Assembly (NCBI RefSeq): GCF_006715785.1
Contig: NZ_VFNX01000001.1
Location: 310,001 to 374,000 of the forward strand
DNA: 64,000 nt
Source of the DNA: Streptomyces puniciscabiei
Lineage (GTDB): Bacteria; Actinomycetota; Actinomycetes; Streptomycetales; Streptomycetaceae
Reading direction: 5' to 3'
Part shown: positions 51,400 to 60,382 of the stretch, piece by piece
Numbering within the stretch: the stretch's first letter is position 1
How the letters are laid out: each line of letters opens with the position of its first letter
Translations under genes and position numbers: made by a program
The notes under the pieces: generated by a model
Database searches by the model: none
What the model was told of the DNA's origin: nothing
The model's input: only the letters and a program-made list of their open reading frames with translations

Positions 51400-53430
51400 A
51401 TGACCAGGGTGGACGAGGAGCGACAGGCGAGGACCGGTGCGGGCGAACTCCCCGGCCCCGGCTCGGACTTCCTGCAGCTGGCGGCCGGTGATGTGCCCTC
51501 CGGCAGGAAGGCCGAGTGGCTGGCCGGGCGGCTGCGGCAGGCGATAGCGGACGGCCGTCTGGCGGTGGGCAGCAGACTCCCGCCCACCCGGGTGCTGGCC
51601 GGCGAACTCCGGGTCTCCCGCGGGGTGATCACCGAGGCCTACCGCCGCCTCGCCGAGGACGGCCACCTGGAGGGCCGCCGCCGCGGGGGCACGGTGGTGG
51701 TGGCGGCGCCGTTCGCTCCGGTACGAGGCGTCCGCGGCGAGGCTGCGGGAGCCTGCGCGTCGCCGAAGGGCCCTGAGCGTGCCGCACCGGGCAGGCTGCT
51801 GCCGAGGACGCCGGCGACTCCGTCCGTCGACGCGTCCGCGACGCCGGGCACCGGCGTGACCGGCACCGCATGGCCGGGCACGTCCGGCACCGAGTCGTCC
51901 GGCCCGCCCGGAGCTTTGGGCACGGCGTCGCCCGACTCGTCCGGCACATCGGGCGTCAACTCACCTGCTTCGTACGGAACGTCCGGCACATCCAGCGACA
52001 GGTCACCCGGCCCGTCCGGCACATCGGGCGTCAACTCACCCGCTCCGTACGGAACGTCCGGCACATCCACCGCCGACTCACCCCGCCCGCCCGACTCACC
52101 CCGCCCGCCCGGCACATCCCGCGCCTTGCCGTGCAGTCCGTCCGGGGCCGTCCCCCATCCCGCACCCGGCACGTCCCGGTCCCAGGGCCCCGGGTCACCG
52201 CCCTCCCACGCGCACCGCCCGCCCTCGTCCCCTCGCGCGTCCCGCCGCCCCCCACGGCCCGCCGCCGCCCCCACGCACCCCACCGCGCCCGCGACGCCGT
52301 TCTTCCCGGCCCCCGGTGCCGACGTCTTCGACGCGTTGCGGGAGGCGCCGGCCGCCATCGACCTCACTCCCGGGCGCCCGGATCTCAGCACCTTCCCGCG
52401 CGCCGCCTGGCTGCGGGCCGAGCGTGCCGTGCTCGCGGACCTCTCCGCCGAGCACCTCGGATACGGCGACCCCCGCGGCGCCCCGGTGCTGCGGCGGGCC
52501 GTCGCCGGGTGGCTGGCGCGGATGCGGGGCGTGCGGGTGGCGCCGGACGAGGTGCTGATCGTCGCGGGCACCGCGCAGGCACTCACGCTGCTGCACCCGG
52601 TGCTGCGGGCGGACGGCGTCGATGCCGTCGCCGTGGAGGATCCCGGCTCGCTCGGGGCCCGTCAGCACCTGGACAACGGGGGCCTGGCCACCCCGCCGGT
52701 GCCGGTCGACGGGGACGGGGTACGGGTGGACGCGTTGCGCGCGACGGGCGCCCGCGCGGTGCTGCTCACGCCGGCCCACCAGTTCCCGACCGGCGTGGTG
52801 ACCAGCGGCGAGCGCCGGCGTGAGCTGCTGGGCTGGGCCCGGGACGGCGGTCTGATCCTGGAGGACGACTACGACGCCGAGCACCGCTACGACCGGCCGC
52901 CGGTCCCCGCCTTGCGGGCGCTGCTGGCCGACCGGGTGTGCTACATGGGCAGCGTGTCGAAGCTGCTCGCTCCGGCGCTGCGCATCGGCTGGCTGGTGGC
53001 ACCGCCCCGCTATCGGGGAGACCTGGTCGACGCCAAGCGGTTCAACGACCTGGGCAACGCCGTGCTGCCGCAGCTGGTGCTCGCCGAGCTGATGGAGTCC
53101 GGTGGGCTGGAGCGGCAGCTGAGGCTGTTGCGGCGGCGGCACCGCGACCGCCGGGACGCGATGATCGCCGCACTCGCCGAGCACCTGCCCGGCGGCACCG
53201 TGCACGGCGCCGCGGCAGGCCTGCATCTGACGGTCACGTACACCGGGGACGTCCCGGACACCGAGCTCGCCGCCACCGCGCTGGCCCGGGGCGTGAAGTG
53301 CCAACCCCTGTCCTGGCACCGGCAGTTGCCCGGCCGGCCTGGCCTGGTCCTCGGCTACGCGGCCACCGCGCCGGGAGTCATCGCCGAGGGCGTGGCGCTG
53401 CTCGGCAGGACCCTGCGCGAACTGTCCTGA
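51400..53430 (+). CDS. MocR/GntR-type regulator with aminotransferase domain and expanded linker
   Basis: A 676-residue PLP-dependent transcription factor. The N-terminal winged helix (about 33-105) has LAGRLRQAIADGRLAVGSRL, PPTRVLAGELRVSRGVI and TEAYRRLAEDGHLEGR. The C-terminal fold-type I aminotransferase domain (about 308-676) has GYGDPRGAPVLRRAVAGW, LEDDYDAEHRYDRPP and the PLP lysine in MGSVSKLLAPALRIG (Lys521). The linker is about 200 residues of Ser/Thr/Pro/Gly, many times longer than the usual few dozen, and is built from tandem repeats. It likely regulates itself and the B3/4 gene upstream in response to PLP or an amino acid. Confidence 0.92.
   Translation: MTRVDEERQARTGAGELPGPGSDFLQLAAGDVPSGRKAEWLAGRLRQAIADGRLAVGSRLPPTRVLAGELRVSRGVITEAYRRLAEDGHLEGRRRGGTVVVAAPFAPVRGVRGEAAGACASPKGPERAAPGRLLPRTPATPSVDASATPGTGVTGTAWPGTSGTESSGPPGALGTASPDSSGTSGVNSPASYGTSGTSSDRSPGPSGTSGVNSPAPYGTSGTSTADSPRPPDSPRPPGTSRALPCSPSGAVPHPAPGTSRSQGPGSPPSHAHRPPSSPRASRRPPRPAAAPTHPTAPATPFFPAPGADVFDALREAPAAIDLTPGRPDLSTFPRAAWLRAERAVLADLSAEHLGYGDPRGAPVLRRAVAGWLARMRGVRVAPDEVLIVAGTAQALTLLHPVLRADGVDAVAVEDPGSLGARQHLDNGGLATPPVPVDGDGVRVDALRATGARAVLLTPAHQFPTGVVTSGERRRELLGWARDGGLILEDDYDAEHRYDRPPVPALRALLADRVCYMGSVSKLLAPALRIGWLVAPPRYRGDLVDAKRFNDLGNAVLPQLVLAELMESGGLERQLRLLRRRHRDRRDAMIAALAEHLPGGTVHGAAAGLHLTVTYTGDVPDTELAATALARGVKCQPLSWHRQLPGRPGLVLGYAATAPGVIAEGVALLGRTLRELS
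51941..52110 (+). repeat. Tandem repeats in the MocR linker
   Basis: A 75-bp unit starting CCGGCACATCGGGCGTCAAC occurs at 51941 and again at 52016, encoding 25-residue repeats with SGTSGVNSP. An exact 18-bp duplication, GACTCACCCCGCCCGCCC, occupies 52075-52092 and 52093-52110. All lengths are multiples of three, so the frame is kept. Such minisatellite arrays are prone to copy-number change. Confidence 0.8.
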
Positions 53431-53551
53431 CCCGCGCCCCTTGACGGTGATCGCGGCGGAGACGCGGCTGTGGAGACTGCTGATACTGGTACAGGAACCG
53501 GCCGCCGGGCCAGGACGTCACAGGGGCGTGCGGCGACGCGAGGAGGCAGCC

Positions 53552-54055
53552 GTGGAGTTGGAGCAGCGTGGACGCAGGCCGTGGCACGGGCGGCCGTGGT
53601 TCGGGGCCGCCCTGGTCGCGGTCGCCTGCCTGCTGACCGCCTGCGGACACGGTGGCTTCACGTCGCCTCGGGCCACCGGGGCTTCGGGATCACGGCCGTC
53701 GCCGCCGAGGGACACCACGACGACCCCGGCCACGGCCACCCCGCCGTCGGGCTGCGTCGCAGGCTCCGCCACCGTGGTCCATGGATCCGGGGACGCCTCC
53801 GCCCAGCACCTGTGCGTGCGCTCCGGTACGACGGTGACGGTCGTCCTGGAACCCCGCGTCCACGGCCCCTGGCCACAGCCGCGCAGCAGCAACCCGATGC
53901 TGGCGCTGGTGACCTCCTCCGCCACCGACGGCAAGGGCGTCACGCGGGTCACGGTGCGCGCCGCGCGCATCGGGGCGGTGACCGTGACATGGGGTCCCCA
54001 GAGCGCGCCGCTCTTCACGCTTCGGCTGAGCGTGGCGGCGTACCCGGTGCAGTGA
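53552..54055 (+). CDS. Putative lipoprotein of unknown function
   Basis: A 167-residue exported protein. A basic N-terminus (EQRGRRPWHGRPW) is followed by a hydrophobic segment and the lipobox LLTACGHGG, so it should be lipidated at that cysteine. The next about 40 residues are Thr/Pro/Ser-rich and probably span the wall. A C-terminal beta-rich domain (about 75-167) ends AAYPVQ and contains two further cysteines (SGCVAG, HLCVRSG) that could pair. The GTG at 53552 is chosen because AGGAGG lies five bases upstream. No family is recognised. Confidence 0.72.
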   Translation: MELEQRGRRPWHGRPWFGAALVAVACLLTACGHGGFTSPRATGASGSRPSPPRDTTTTPATATPPSGCVAGSATVVHGSGDASAQHLCVRSGTTVTVVLEPRVHGPWPQPRSSNPMLALVTSSATDGKGVTRVTVRAARIGAVTVTWGPQSAPLFTLRLSVAAYPVQ

Positions 54056-54128
54056 ACCCGGACGCGGCGTACGGGTCGCGATCAGTCCTTACGGCCCGGC
54101 GGGGCGACCTCGTACCCTACGGCCTCGA

Positions 54129-54638
54129 TCAGCCAAGCTGCGCCGCGAACGCGTCGTACGCCCGCTCGTCGAAGAGGACGAAGCGCACCTCTTCCACGGA
54201 GGTCGGTGTGTTGCGCACGGTGTCCAGGGCGATCCGTGCCGCGTCCTCCATCGGCCACCGGTACACGCCGGTGGAGACGGCCGGGAACGCGACCGTACGG
54301 GCGCCGAGTTCGTCGGCGGCCTTCAGGGACTCGCGGTAGCAGGAGGCGAGCAGTGCGGAGCGGTCCTCGCTGCCGCTGTACACCGGACCCACCGTGTGGA
54401 TGACCCAGCGGGCGTCGAGTTCACCCGCCGTCGTGACGACCGCCTGACCGGTGGGCAGGCCCTTGCCGTACCGGGAGGCGCGCAGGGCGCGGCACTCCTG
54501 GAGGATGGCGGGGCCGCCGCGCCGATGGATCGCGCCGTCGACTCCGCCGCCGCCGAGCAGGGAGGAGTTCGCCGCGTTGACGATCGCGTCGGCGCTCTGC
54601 CGGGTGATGTCTCCCTGGACGAGGGTGATGCGGGTCAT
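54129..54638 (-). CDS. Macrodomain protein (O-acetyl-ADP-ribose deacetylase type)
   Basis: A 169-residue macrodomain of the MacroD/YmdB class. Residues around [34 protein letters not shown] and the phosphate loop [13 protein letters not shown] form the ADP-ribose pocket. Such enzymes hydrolyse O-acetyl-ADP-ribose, the sirtuin by-product, and ADP-ribosyl-glutamate. Its ATG overlaps the stop of the upstream FAD oxidoreductase gene (ATGA), with GAGG eight bases upstream. A sirtuin is encoded about 8 kb away, but the link is only functional logic. Confidence 0.92.
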   Translation of the reverse strand: MTRITLVQGDITRQSADAIVNAANSSLLGGGGVDGAIHRRGGPAILQECRALRASRYGKGLPTGQAVVTTAGELDARWVIHTVGPVYSGSEDRSALLASCYRESLKAADELGARTVAFPAVSTGVYRWPMEDAARIALDTVRNTPTSVEEVRFVLFDERAYDAFAAQLG

Positions 54639-56053
54639 GTCTGCCTCAGTCTTCGCCATACGGCCTTGGCCGCGTTGTGCCCCGACATACCGTGCACGCC
54701 GGGCCCCGGCGGGGTGGCCGAGGAGCAGATGAAGACGGCCGGATGGGGGGTGCGGTACGGGAACAGGGACAGTCTGGGGCGCAGCAGCAGTTGGAGTCCG
54801 GACGCCGCGCCGCAGGCGATGTCGCCGCCGACGTAGTTGGCGTTGTGGGCGGCCAGCTCGGCGGGGCCGGCGACGGCGCGGGCGAGGACACGGTCGCGGA
54901 AACCGGGGGCGAACCGCTCCAGTTGGCGTTCCATGGCGTCGGTGAGGTCACCGGACCAGCCGTTCGGGACATGGCCGTACGCCCAGAAGACCTGCTTGCC
55001 CACGGGCGCCCGGGTCGGGTCGACGATGCTGGGCTGCACGGTGATCAGGAAAGGCCGGCCGGGGGCACGGCCCTCGCGCGAGGCGGCGCGCAGGGCGGTG
55101 GAGATCTCGTCCTTGTTCGCGCCGATCTGCACGGTCGTGGCGGCGCGGGCCTCGGGCGCGGTCCAGGGCACCGGGCCGTCCAGCGCGTAGTCGATCTTGA
55201 ACACGCTCGGGCCGTAGCGGTAGTGGGCGTAGGTGTCACCGAAGCCGGCGATGCGGGCCAGAGCGGTGGGTGAGGTGTCGAAGACGTACGCTCGCGCGGG
55301 CGGCAGGTCGTCCAGACGCTTGACCTCGTAGTCGGTGTGCACGGCGCCGCCGAGGTCTTTCAGATACCCGGCGAGGGCGTCGGAGATGGCCTGGGAACCG
55401 CCGCGGGGCACTGGCCAGCCGCGGGCGTGCGCGGACAGGGCGAAGACCAGGCCGACGGCGCCGGTGGCCAGGCCCCCGAGCGGCGCGATCACATGGGCCA
55501 CCAGGCCGGCGAACAGCGCCTTGGCCCGCTCGTCCTTGAAGCGGCGCAGCAGCCATGTGGACGGCGGCAGCCCGGCCAGGCCGAAGCGGGCCAGGGTGAC
55601 GGGGTCGCGCGGGAGGGCGGTCAGCGGCAGGGACATGAAGTCCCGCACGAGGGTGTCCCAGTGGGCCAGGAACGGCTCGACCAGTCTGCGGTACGCGCCC
55701 GCGTCCCGTGGCCCGAAGGAGGCGGCCGTCTCGGCCACCGAGCGGGACAGCACGGCCGCGGTGCCGTCGAGGAAGGGGTGCGCCATCGGCAGCTCGGAGT
55801 GCAGCCACTGCAGGCCGTAGCGGTCGAGGGGCAGGGCGCGGAACGCCGGTGAGTTGATACCGAGGGGGTGGGCGGCCGAGCACGGGTCGTGCCGGAAGCC
55901 GGGCAGGGTCAGTTCCTCGGTGCGGGCGCCGCCGCCCACGGTGGACTTCGCCTCGAACAGGGCCACGGAGAAGCCGCGGCGGGCCAGTTCCACAGCAGCG
56001 GTCAGTCCGTTCGGTCCCGCACCCACCACGACCGCATCGAGCATCGACGGCAC
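54635..56053 (-). CDS. Phytoene-dehydrogenase-like FAD oxidoreductase
   Basis: A 472-residue flavoprotein of the amine-oxidase / phytoene desaturase-like group (the NAD(P)/FAD-dependent COG1233 type). The N-terminal FAD loop is [20 protein letters not shown], followed by [22 protein letters not shown]-terminal FAD motif region carries [19 protein letters not shown]. Homologues act on carotenoids, sterols or unknown isoprenoids, but no carotenoid gene is nearby. The first codon is GTG at 56053, with an ATG three codons in as an alternative. It is translationally coupled to the macrodomain gene, an unexplained pairing. Confidence 0.88.
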   Translation of the reverse strand: MPSMLDAVVVGAGPNGLTAAVELARRGFSVALFEAKSTVGGGARTEELTLPGFRHDPCSAAHPLGINSPAFRALPLDRYGLQWLHSELPMAHPFLDGTAAVLSRSVAETAASFGPRDAGAYRRLVEPFLAHWDTLVRDFMSLPLTALPRDPVTLARFGLAGLPPSTWLLRRFKDERAKALFAGLVAHVIAPLGGLATGAVGLVFALSAHARGWPVPRGGSQAISDALAGYLKDLGGAVHTDYEVKRLDDLPPARAYVFDTSPTALARIAGFGDTYAHYRYGPSVFKIDYALDGPVPWTAPEARAATTVQIGANKDEISTALRAASREGRAPGRPFLITVQPSIVDPTRAPVGKQVFWAYGHVPNGWSGDLTDAMERQLERFAPGFRDRVLARAVAGPAELAAHNANYVGGDIACGAASGLQLLLRPRLSLFPYRTPHPAVFICSSATPPGPGVHGMSGHNAAKAVWRRLRQT

Positions 56054-56106
56054 CTTCGGACCCCTTCGTCAGCCGATGGCCACTCGGGGTCAGGATATGC
56101 CGGAGG

Positions 56107-56170
56107 ACTGACATTCCCTCGGGCCGGGTGGCCGGGCGGCCAGGCGGCCGGGTGGCCAGGTGCCGGGCGG
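56107..56170. repeat. Degenerate CGGGTGGCC repeats in a 282-bp intergenic region
   Basis: Short imperfect repeats of GGCCGGGTGGCC and GGCGGCCAGG type between the FAD oxidoreductase start and the phosphatase-family stop. No gene is visible in 56054-56335. They probably arose by slippage in a G/C-rich region. Confidence 0.4.
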
Positions 56171-56335
56171 CAGCGCCGTTGGGGTGGGGACCGTTGTCGG
56201 GTGCCGGTCCGTGTCGCTTGTCGCGCCCACGCGGCGGAACCGCATGTCGACACAGCCCCGCGCCCTGGGGGCGAGGTCGCCGGCACCCGCGGAGCCGCCA
56301 TGGCCTCCGCCGCACCGGGCACGCCCCCGTGGGCC

Positions 56336-57184
56336 TCAGGCCGTCGTGCGCAGCAGCTCCGCCACCCGGCGGGCGGTCGCGGTGTCGCGGGCCGCGGTGA
56401 ACGGCAGTGCGTTGCCGCCGGTCACGCGGAACGGCTCGCCGTCGCGGGTGAGGTGCGTGCCGCCCGCCTCCTCGACCAGGAGCAGACCGGCCGCGTGGTC
56501 CCAGGCGGCCTCCCAGGAGAACGCGACGGCGTCCAACTCGCCCCGGGCGACGGCGAGATACTCCAGGCCCGCCGAACCGCAGGGGCGCGGGGCGAGGCCG
56601 TCGGTCCACAGGGCGCGCAGCGCACGCTTCTGCTCGTCCGTGGTGTAGTCCGGGTGGGACGTGGCGACGACGAGGTCCCGGCCGGGCGCGGGCGGGCCCG
56701 CGAACAGCCGCTCGCCGTCGAGGAAGGCGCCCTGACCACGGACCGCGGTGGCGAGCTGGTCGCGCGCCGCGGCGTAGGTCCAGGAGGCCAGGACGACGCC
56801 CCGGTGGGCGAGGGCGACCAGGGTGCAGAAGCCGTCGTCACCGTGCACGAACTGGCGGGTGCCGTCGACCGGGTCGACGATCCAGACCGGTGCGTCGCCC
56901 TGGAGGGCCGCGTAGGTCGCCGGGTCGGCGTGCACCGCCTCCTCGCCGACCACGACCGAGCCGGGCAGCAGGGCGCCGAGGTCGGCGGTGAGCCGCAGCT
57001 CGGCGAGCCGGTCGGCGTCCGTGACCAGGTCGTGGGGGCCGCTCTTCTGGTCCACCTCGTGCTCGGCGAGACGGCGGAAGCGGGGCAGGATCTCGGCCGC
57101 GGCGGCCTTGCGGACCGCTTCCTCCACGTCGGCCGAGCAGCGGGCGAGAAACTCGTCGATGGTTTCCGTCATTGCTTCGATCAT
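56336..57184 (-). CDS. Inositol monophosphatase-family enzyme
   Basis: A 282-residue Mg-dependent phosphatase of the inositol monophosphatase / histidinol-phosphatase superfamily. Metal-binding motifs are HDLVTDADRL, VVVGEEAV, VWIVDPVDGTRQFVHGD and WEAAWDHAAGLLLVEEAGG. Substrates in the family include inositol phosphates, histidinol phosphate, PAP and fructose-1,6-bisphosphate; no neighbour decides between them. Start codon uncertain: ATGs at 57193, 57184 and 57172 are in frame, the GGAGG overlaps the first, and I report 57184. Confidence 0.9.
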   Translation of the reverse strand: MIEAMTETIDEFLARCSADVEEAVRKAAAAEILPRFRRLAEHEVDQKSGPHDLVTDADRLAELRLTADLGALLPGSVVVGEEAVHADPATYAALQGDAPVWIVDPVDGTRQFVHGDDGFCTLVALAHRGVVLASWTYAAARDQLATAVRGQGAFLDGERLFAGPPAPGRDLVVATSHPDYTTDEQKRALRALWTDGLAPRPCGSAGLEYLAVARGELDAVAFSWEAAWDHAAGLLLVEEAGGTHLTRDGEPFRVTGGNALPFTAARDTATARRVAELLRTTA

Positions 57185-57276
57185 GCCCTCCATGAGACCA
57201 CGTCCCACTGACAATCCCCGCCCGCCCGGTGCACAGCGGGTGGAATCGGGATGAAGAACGGGTGCCGGACGATCAC

Positions 57277-59091
57277 TCAGCGCCCGACCGCGTACCCCTG
57301 CATCCCGCGCGGGTTCGCCGCCGCCGACAGCACGCCGGTCTCCGGGTCCCGGGCCACCGCGCACAGGCGTCCCTCGGACCAGGCGGGGCCGATCGTGACG
57401 TCGTGGCCGCGTCGCCGCAGTTCCTCGACCACCTCGGCGTCCATGCGGGACTCCACGGTCACGCTGCCGGGGCGGTGGCCGCGCGGGTAGAAGGAGCCGG
57501 GGAAGCTGTCGTTGTGCCAGTTCGGGGCGTCGATCGCACCCTGGAGGTCGAGGCCGCCCCGGACCGGGGCCCGCAGGGTGGCCGCGAGGAAGAAGTGCAG
57601 CTGCCACTGGTCCTGCTGGTCGCCGCCGGGCGTGCCGAACGCCAGGACCGGCACGCCGTCACGCAGCGCGAGGGACGGGGTGAGGGTGGTGCGCGGGCGG
57701 CGGCCGGGGGTGAGGGAGTTCGGCAGGCCCTCCTCCAGCCAGGTCATCTGCAGGCGCGTGCCGAGCGGGAAGCCGAGCTCGGGTACGACCGGGTTGGACT
57801 GCAGCCAGCCGCCGCTGGGCGTGGCCGCGATCATGTTGCCCCAGCGGTCCACGACGTCCAGGTGGCAGGTGTCGCCGCGGGTCGTGCCGTCGGCGGCCAC
57901 CTGCGGCTCGCCGGGGAGCTCCGCGACCGTCGGCTCACCGGCGCCCATCGGGTCGAAGCCGCGGTCGCCGGTCTCCACGCGCGCGTACGCCTGCGCCGGC
58001 AGCCGCGGGGTACGTCCGCCGGGACTGCCGGGCCGCGGCTCCCAGCAGGCCTTGGCGCCGACCAGGGCCCGCCGCCCGGCGTTGTAGCCGTCCGAGAGCA
58101 GCTCGGCGACCGGCACCTCGGCGGCGTCCCCGTACCAGGCCTCGCGGTCGGCCATGGCGAGCTTGCAGCCCTCGACCAGCAGGTGGACGTACTCGGCCGA
58201 GCCGTGGGCGGGCAGCTCGGGCGGGAGCAGGGCGAGCTGCTGGAGCAGGGCGGGTCCCTGGCTCCAGGGGCCGGCCTTGCACACGGTCCAGCCGTTCCAG
58301 TCGTAGGTCACCGGGGTCTCGTAGGTGGCCGACCAGCCGGCGAGGTCGGCCTCGGTGAGCGTGCCGGTGTGCCGCGCGCCGCTGGTGTCCATCGTGGGCC
58401 GCCCGGACTGCCGTACCAGGGCCTCGGCGATGAAGCCGGAGCGCCACACCTCGCGGGCGGCGTCGATCCGGGCCTCCCGGTCGCCGCTGCCCGCGGTCTC
58501 TGCCAGCAGCCGCTTCCAGGTCGCGGCGAGGGCGGCGTTCCGGAAGAGCTCACCGGGGCGGGGCGCCCGCCCGCCGGGCAGGTACACCTCGGCCGACGAG
58601 GTCCACTCGGTCTCGAACAGCTCCCGTACCGTCTCCACGGTCGCGCCGAGCTTCTCCACGGGCGCGTGCCCGTGTTCGGCGTATCCGACGGCGTACTTCA
58701 GCACCTCCTCCAGGGACTTGGTGCCGTGGTCGCGCAGGAGCAGCAGCCAGGCGTCGAAGGCGCCGGGCACGGCGGCCGCGAGCGGTCCGGTGCCGGGTAC
58801 GAGGTCCAGCCCGAGCTCCCGGTAGTGGGCGACGGTGGCGCCGGCCGGGGCCACACCCTGCCCGCACAGCACGCGCACCTCGCCGCCGGCCGGCGCGAGC
58901 AGGATCGGTACCTCGCCGGCCGGCCCGTTGAGGTGCGGTTCCACCACGTGCAGCACGAACGCGCCGGCCACGGCGGCGTCGAACGCGTTGCCGCCGTCCT
59001 CCAGAACCGCCATCGCCGACTGGGAGGCCAGCCAGTGCGTGGAGGACACCATGCCGAAGGTGCCCTGCAGGGTGGGCCGGGTGGTGAACAC
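57277..59091 (-). CDS. Gamma-glutamyltransferase-family Ntn hydrolase
   Basis: A 604-residue proenzyme of the gamma-glutamyltranspeptidase family. It carries GMVSSTHWLASQSAMAVLED near the start. The autoprocessing and catalytic threonine is in GDTCHLDVVDRWGNMIAATP, preceded by about 400 residues of large subunit, and PSGGWLQSN and FGTPGGDQQDQWQ lie in the small subunit. No signal peptide precedes it, unlike periplasmic GGTs, so it should act inside the cell on glutathione-like or other gamma-glutamyl or acyl compounds. GTG start at 59091 with GAGGAG ten bases upstream. Confidence 0.9.
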   Translation of the reverse strand: MFTTRPTLQGTFGMVSSTHWLASQSAMAVLEDGGNAFDAAVAGAFVLHVVEPHLNGPAGEVPILLAPAGGEVRVLCGQGVAPAGATVAHYRELGLDLVPGTGPLAAAVPGAFDAWLLLLRDHGTKSLEEVLKYAVGYAEHGHAPVEKLGATVETVRELFETEWTSSAEVYLPGGRAPRPGELFRNAALAATWKRLLAETAGSGDREARIDAAREVWRSGFIAEALVRQSGRPTMDTSGARHTGTLTEADLAGWSATYETPVTYDWNGWTVCKAGPWSQGPALLQQLALLPPELPAHGSAEYVHLLVEGCKLAMADREAWYGDAAEVPVAELLSDGYNAGRRALVGAKACWEPRPGSPGGRTPRLPAQAYARVETGDRGFDPMGAGEPTVAELPGEPQVAADGTTRGDTCHLDVVDRWGNMIAATPSGGWLQSNPVVPELGFPLGTRLQMTWLEEGLPNSLTPGRRPRTTLTPSLALRDGVPVLAFGTPGGDQQDQWQLHFFLAATLRAPVRGGLDLQGAIDAPNWHNDSFPGSFYPRGHRPGSVTVESRMDAEVVEELRRRGHDVTIGPAWSEGRLCAVARDPETGVLSAAANPRGMQGYAVGR

Positions 59092-59573
59092 GACAGACGT
59101 CTCCTCGGCTCGGGTACCTCGTCCGGGTGATCGTACGAGCGTGATCACCGTCCCGGGAACACGGTCGCGGACCCGCACCGTTGATCTGGTGCGGGAGGAC
59201 GGCAGGGACGGCCTCCGGCTGGGTCAGACGGCGCCGATGTGGGCACACGCGGTATCGGACAAGCGGCCACCCCGAGCCGCGGGGTTCCATGGCAGCACCT
59301 GTCGCATATTCCTTGCAACAACTTGATTTGGCATCGTGACGCCGATGGATGAACCGAGTCGTTCCGCGCGCGGTACGGCCCGGCGCTTCCGGCCCGGCCG
59401 GAAGCCCCGGTTCAGCAATGGGTCAAGCGCTGACCTGGCGTCGGCCAAGCGGGCGTATGGGTTCCGTGTACGGCCGGCACCAGGTCCCGACATGGCAGGA
59501 CTTGCCCTCTTGCCCGCTGGCTACCGTGGTGGGGCCCGATCGGCCACGCACGCACGGGGAAGAGGTGACGGCG
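59092..59573. other. 482-bp intergenic region before the secreted-protein cluster
   Basis: No credible gene. A moderately AT-rich stretch around 59300-59335 (CTTGCAACAACTTGATTTGG) is the best promoter candidate for one of the divergent units. The Pro/Arg-rich open frames here look like G/C artefacts. Confidence 0.45.
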
Positions 59574-60080
59574 ATGGGGGCGCCGATACGTTCACGCCTG
59601 CTCGAATTCCTGGAGCCGGATCCGCCGGGAGGGACTCACCCGGAGCGGGAACCGGACACGCCTCGTTCCCATCTGATGGACCTCGTCGAGGCGGCACCTC
59701 CCCCGAACCCGGCCACGGACGACCGGCCCCGCCCCAAACCGGGAGTGCCTGCCTACGGCACGCCTGTGTTCGTGCCGGCCCATCCCAGGTCGGTCGCGGC
59801 GACGGGCAGCAGCGGGCGCCCGGCACGGGTGCCGTTCATCGTCTGCGAGCTGTTCGCCCACCCCGCGCACGGCACCGTGGCCTTCGCCTTCACCGCTCTG
59901 GACAAACTCGTGGAGGCCCTCGGCGAGGCACAGCCGTGGGTCGCCGCGTCGATCGGACCGCTGGCCGAGGCGATGGACGAGCAGGGCGTCACCGTGCTGC
60001 TCGATCCGCGGGTCGCGCCGGGAGAAGCCAACTGGCGGCCGGAGGACCTGGCCGCCTACGCACGGGAGGTGCGCCGGTGA
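59574..60080 (+). CDS. Small protein of the SAV_915-like type, unknown function
   Basis: A 168-residue protein. The N-terminal half is Pro/Glu-rich and disordered (LEFLEPDPPGGTHPERE), and a conserved-looking domain covers about residues 75-160: PFIVCELFAHPAHGTVAFAF, then TALDKLVEALGEAQPW and DEQGVTVLLDPRV. The domain resembles short actinomycete proteins called SAV_915 family; I am not certain. It starts the overlapping gene set, its stop overlapping the next start (GTGA). The domain type and location suggest an accessory protein for the WxG-type product two genes down. Confidence 0.6.
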   Translation: MGAPIRSRLLEFLEPDPPGGTHPEREPDTPRSHLMDLVEAAPPPNPATDDRPRPKPGVPAYGTPVFVPAHPRSVAATGSSGRPARVPFIVCELFAHPAHGTVAFAFTALDKLVEALGEAQPWVAASIGPLAEAMDEQGVTVLLDPRVAPGEANWRPEDLAAYAREVRR

Positions 60081-60382
60081 CGGCCGACTTCAAGGTCATC
60101 TACGACGACCTCGCCACACTGGCGAAGACCTTTCACGACCAGGCCGGCGACTACCGGAAGCTGAAACCGGACGTGACACCCCCCGTGGTCAGCGGCGGCG
60201 ACCCGGGGCTGGACAGCGCGATCAAGGAGGTCGCCGACCTCATCCAGAGCCTGCACATCCTTCTCGCGGACCGGCTGGACGAGCACGGGGACAAGGCCGC
60301 GTACGCGCGTGACTCCTTCCACCGGCACGACGTGGACGTCCACGGTGTCTTCGAGGACCTCACCCCGGAGGACTGGCACTGA
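60077..60382 (+). CDS. Small helical protein, probable ESX-type partner
   Basis: A 101-residue, mostly helical, acidic protein: FKVIYDDLATLAKTFHDQAG, then DSAIKEVADLIQSLHILLAD and a C-terminal segment FHRHDVDVHGVF. The size, helix-turn-helix hairpin shape and gene order recall ESX / type VII partner proteins, but the canonical WxG is not obvious. The GTG start overlaps the preceding stop, and its stop overlaps the following ATG (TGATG), so it should be made in fixed ratio with the large protein. Confidence 0.65.
   Translation: MTADFKVIYDDLATLAKTFHDQAGDYRKLKPDVTPPVVSGGDPGLDSAIKEVADLIQSLHILLADRLDEHGDKAAYARDSFHRHDVDVHGVFEDLTPEDWH

Noticed and set aside
59224..59493. Minus-strand 89-codon frame in the gap before the WxG cluster
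   Set aside because: Arg/Pro-rich, no ribosome site and no similarity to known folds; treated as non-coding.
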